A stretch of DNA of 7,843 nucleotides from Chloroflexota bacterium (GTDB lineage: Bacteria; Chloroflexota; Anaerolineae; Anaerolineales; Anaerolineaceae), in assembly GCA_019136175.1 (NCBI GenBank), contig JAGVUS010000061.1:1-7843 (forward strand). Direction: 5' to 3'. Made by a program: the position numbers and the translations under genes. The first letter of the stretch is position 1; every line of letters starts with the position of its first letter. The notes beneath the pieces are model-generated. The model saw only the letters and a list, made by a program, of their open reading frames with translations. It made no database searches and was not told the origin of the DNA. Positions 6,929 to 7,843 of this stretch are shown in pieces.

Positions 6929-6942
6929 TGGGAGCGCTCTCA
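6929..6942. promoter_or_regulatory. LacI-family operator 1 (near-perfect palindrome)
   Basis: TGGGAGCGCTCTCA is a 14-base palindrome with one mismatched pair. It differs by one base from the operator TGGGAGCGCTCCCA reported for the actinobacterial cellobiose repressors CelR and CebR (from memory). It starts 2 bases after the GH130 -10 hexamer and covers the predicted +1, a classic position for blocking transcription. It is very probably bound by the adjacent LacI-family protein. Confidence 0.8.
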
Positions 6943-7029
6943 AAAGACAATTGTATTATATGGTTTTCTTTTCAAAAAGTCAACTACTTTCCCAAAATTA
7001 GTATAAAAATTCAGCAAGGAATTGTCTTT
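6943..7029 (+). repeat. 10-bp inverted repeat spanning the GH130 leader
   Basis: AAAGACAATT (6943-6952) and AATTGTCTTT (7020-7029) are perfect reverse complements separated by 67 bases. In a transcript starting near 6933 they could pair the 5' end with the region about 20 bases before the ribosome site. The arms are AT-rich, so this may be chance. Confidence 0.35.
6955..6983 (-). promoter_or_regulatory. Strong sigma-70-type promoter match reading toward lacI
   Basis: On the minus strand TTGACT (6983-6978), a 17-base spacer and a perfect TATAAT (6960-6955) form the best promoter match in the window. Transcription would start near 6948, pass operator 1 at about +7 to +20, and give a leader of about 171 bases before lacI. 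It would drive lacI and, by read-through, the transporter genes. It faces the GH130 promoter rather than diverging from it, so the two could interfere. The surrounding DNA is AT-rich, which raises the chance of a fortuitous match. Confidence 0.6.
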
Positions 7030-7047
7030 CAGTACCACCTTTTCCTC

Positions 7048-7052
7048 AGGAG
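7048..7052 (+). promoter_or_regulatory. Ribosome binding site of GH130
   Basis: AGGAG lies eight bases upstream of ATG 7061 and supports that start. Confidence 0.75.
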
Positions 7053-7060
7053 TGCATCCC

Positions 7061-7843
7061 ATGACCAATCCATCCCTTCCCAATCTTCCATGGCAGGAGC
7101 GTCCTGCCGCATGCCAGGATGTTGTCTGGCGTTACACTTCCAATCCAATCATCCCGCGCGATCGGATCCCATCCTCCAACAGCATTTTTAATTCTGCAGT
7201 CGTTCCCTTCAAGGATAGTTTTGCAGGTGTTTTTCGCTGTGACAATAAGCGGCGGGAGATGAACCTGAACCGCGGTTTCAGCAGTGATGGGTTCAACTGG
7301 AATATTGATAACGATCCCATTTCCTGGCAATCTGACGATCCGGAAATCAGTCAATTCCAATACCGTTATGACCCGCGGGTTGTCTGGCTTGAGGACCGAT
7401 ATTACATAACCTGGTGCAACGGATATCACGGTCCAACGATTGGCATTGGATATACCTTTGATTTTGAAACTTTTCATTTTTTGGAAAACGCCCTGCTGCC
7501 GTTCAACCGCAACGGGGTGCTTTTCCCGCGCAAAATCAATCACAAATATGTCTTGCTCAGCCGTCCAAGTGATAACGGTCATACCCCGTTCGGGGATATT
7601 TTCCTCAGCCAATCCACAGACCTGGTGCACTGGGGTGAACACCGCTTTGTGATGGGTGTGAAGGATGGCTGGCAGAGTACCAAGATTGGAGCCGGACCCA
7701 TTCCCATTGAGACCCCGGAAGGCTGGTTGATGATTTACCACGGGGTATTAACCTCCTGCAATGGGTTTGTGTACAGTTTTGGGGCAGCCCTGTTGGATCT
7801 GGACCAACCCTGGAAGGTGATCCACCGCACCAAATCCTACCTG
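7061..7843 (+). CDS. GH130 beta-mannoside phosphorylase, N-terminal part (cut by window edge)
   Basis: The 261 visible residues start with MTNPSLPNLPWQERP and form the bulk of a GH130 five-bladed beta-propeller. These enzymes split beta-mannosides with phosphate, giving alpha-mannose-1-phosphate. Key motifs are NPIIPRD (28-34), NSIFNSAVVPF (40-50), YDPRV with the presumed catalytic acid Asp104, WCNGYHGPTIG (118-128), FNRNGVLFPRKI (148-159), SRPSDNGHTPFGDIF (167-181), TKIGAGPIP (207-215) and YHGV (226-229). Arg59, Arg168, Lys208 and His227 sit where family members bind phosphate. The layout matches, from memory, subfamily GH130_2 enzymes such as Uhgb_MP that act on beta-1,4-mannosides and the N-glycan core. 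About 60-80 C-terminal residues should lie beyond the right edge. There is no signal peptide, so it should act in the cytoplasm on imported oligosaccharide. It diverges from lacI and has an operator at its promoter. Family assignment is firm; the exact substrate is not. Confidence 0.94.
   Translation, partial: MTNPSLPNLPWQERPAACQDVVWRYTSNPIIPRDRIPSSNSIFNSAVVPFKDSFAGVFRCDNKRREMNLNRGFSSDGFNWNIDNDPISWQSDDPEISQFQYRYDPRVVWLEDRYYITWCNGYHGPTIGIGYTFDFETFHFLENALLPFNRNGVLFPRKINHKYVLLSRPSDNGHTPFGDIFLSQSTDLVHWGEHRFVMGVKDGWQSTKIGAGPIPIETPEGWLMIYHGVLTSCNGFVYSFGAALLDLDQPWKVIHRTKSYL

Noticed and set aside
7002..7007. TATAAA as a second GH130 promoter
   Set aside because: There is no acceptable -35 at 16-18 bases upstream (GTCAAC or similar) and no operator nearby; the promoter at 6898-6926 is far better.
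7046..7741. 231-codon open frame on the minus strand
   Set aside because: It is antisense to GH130, whose conserved motifs run through the whole overlap; no ribosome site or domain supports it.

Overview
The window holds one sugar-uptake and catabolism locus made of two divergent transcription units. On the minus strand, in transcription order, are: a LacI-family repressor (6777-5764), a lipoprotein substrate-binding protein (5602-3701), two permeases of the oligopeptide/dipeptide (Opp/Dpp) ABC class (3588-2584 and 2570-1320), an OppD-type ATPase (1312-305), and the first 104 codons of an OppF-type ATPase that runs off the left edge (312-1). On the plus strand, starting at 7061 and running off the right edge, are the first 261 codons of a glycoside hydrolase family 130 (GH130) mannoside phosphorylase.

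Organism: the window gives no taxonomic marker. The binding protein's long Pro/Thr/Glu/Ala linker after the lipobox Cys, the intermediate GC content and a sugar-type Opp transporter next to LacI and GH130 genes are all reminiscent of Chloroflexota (Anaerolineae). This is an inference of moderate confidence; Thermotogota or Bacillota relatives are less likely alternatives.

How the genes fit together (inference): an oligosaccharide is captured outside the cell by the lipoprotein. It is imported through the two permeases using the two ATPases, and split in the cytoplasm by the GH130 phosphorylase into alpha-mannose-1-phosphate plus a shortened acceptor. The transporter would be called 'oligopeptide' by homology, but its neighbours point to a beta-1,4-mannoside. 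The 283-bp region 6778-7060 between lacI and GH130 carries two LacI-type operators centred 82 bp apart. Both contain TGGGAGC/GCTCCCA half-sites, like the operators reported for the cellobiose regulators CelR/CebR. The near-perfect copy covers the predicted +1 of the GH130 promoter.

Less ordinary points are: a roughly 110-residue enlargement of the first external loop of the OppC-type permease; a perfect 17-bp hairpin followed directly by a promoter-like sequence between the binding-protein and permease genes; a strong minus-strand promoter match that faces the GH130 promoter; and an orphan perfect Shine-Dalgarno sequence upstream of the binding-protein gene. I see no RNA genes, insertion sequences, CRISPR arrays or origins. 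No entirely new system is evident; the locus is a well-organised variant of a known type of glycan-use cluster.
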